NCBI GenBank assembly: GCA_900313435.1
Contig: OMRF01000051.1
Location: 1 to 20,372 of the forward strand
Source: an uncultured Lachnospiraceae bacterium
GTDB lineage: Bacteria > Bacillota > Clostridia > Lachnospirales > Lachnospiraceae
Reading direction: 5' to 3'
Length of the DNA: 20,372 nt
The position numbers and the translations under genes were made by a program. Each line of letters starts with the position of its first letter. The stretch's first letter is position 1. A model generated the notes under the pieces. It saw only the letters and a program-made list of their open reading frames with translations. It was not told the origin of the DNA and did no database searches. Shown here piece by piece: positions 20,099 through 20,372 of the stretch.

Positions 20099-20372
20099 CT
20101 ATATTGTTTTTTCTACAGGAATCACCAGATAACAACCGGCATGGATCAGATCTCCGCTGATCTGATTTGTTTTTCTGACCGTATACATATAATCACCCTT
20201 TGACATATTAACTCCCGAAGCATATCTTTGAGCGATTGATGACAAGGTGTCTCCTTTCTGTATCTCATAGCTTTCATATACGATTTCCTTGTCAAGTCCA
20301 ACAGCCTGAACTTTCGTTCTCATATTCATAAAAAAACAGAAAAAAATAAAAACAGTTAAAGTAGCGATAGCA
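20099..20372 (-). CDS. YneA-like membrane-anchored LysM protein (5' end outside window)
   Basis: The frame stays open to the window edge, so at least 91 residues are seen and the start lies beyond 20372; the ATG at 20329 is internal. The first visible residues, AIATLTVFIFFCFF, form a membrane helix, followed by a short linker and one LysM domain (YEIQKGDTLSSIAQRY, then DLIHAGCYLVIPVEK). A single N-terminal helix plus one LysM near the C-terminus and a total near 100 residues is the plan of YneA, the SOS-induced division inhibitor of Bacillus, which sits next to lexA. lexA would then be expected just outside the right edge. A generic small LysM wall protein is the alternative. Confidence 0.75.
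   Translation of the reverse strand, partial: AIATLTVFIFFCFFMNMRTKVQAVGLDKEIVYESYEIQKGDTLSSIAQRYASGVNMSKGDYMYTVRKTNQISGDLIHAGCYLVIPVEKTI

Noticed and set aside
1..20372. tRNA, rRNA, CRISPR, insertion sequence or prophage
   Set aside because: No regularly spaced array, no transposase or phage structural gene, and no recognisable RNA gene; almost all DNA is assigned to housekeeping genes.

Overview
The window looks like a chromosomal housekeeping stretch from an anaerobic, low-to-mid GC Gram-positive of the class Clostridia, probably Lachnospiraceae. This rests on gene order (mutS-mutL-miaA-YnbB-type lyase, then mreBCD-PBP2-minC-rodA-mgsA, then YggS-sepF...lspA-rluD), on the very long PBP2, and on a small P-loop family that I associate with Clostridia. 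No phage, transposon, rRNA, tRNA or CRISPR was seen. Nearly all the DNA is coding, and no gap between genes exceeds 200 bases.

Layout. (1) 1-4337: the end of mutS, mutL, miaA and a PLP-dependent YnbB/aluminium-resistance family lyase, packed with 4-14 base overlaps or a 4-base gap (mismatch repair plus tRNA modification). (2) 4383-11945: an elongasome operon, with mreB (divergent), mreC, mreD, PBP2 (with a ~240-residue insertion), minC, rodA and mgsA. minD and minE, which I expect between minC and rodA in Clostridia, are absent. MgsA has non-canonical residues at two active-site positions. (3) 11929-12930: a lipoprotein D,D-carboxypeptidase. (4) 12931-15653: a promoter framed by an inverted repeat, a small P-loop protein, a strong hairpin, a HlyD-like membrane protein and the PLP-binding protein YggS. 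(5) 15697-18824: sepF, aroB, lspA and rluD. aroB sits where ylmH/divIVA are usually found. (6) 18829-20372, minus strand: a Xer-type tyrosine recombinase resembling single-subunit XerS in size and motifs, and a truncated YneA-like membrane-anchored LysM protein.

Most of the plus-strand genes serve cell-wall growth and division: MreBCD/RodA/PBP2 drive lateral wall synthesis, DacA trims pentapeptides, MinC and SepF act on FtsZ, and LspA matures lipoproteins. The most unusual region is the 196 bases upstream of the recombinase. It holds a consensus-like promoter, a perfect 15-bp inverted repeat with a 6-bp spacer (also readable as 11+6+11, the geometry of a dif site), and two or three tandem ~22-bp direct repeats. 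Coding strand switches at the same place. Together these make a testable case for a chromosome-dimer resolution locus with its own recombinase, although an autoregulatory operator is an equally simple reading.
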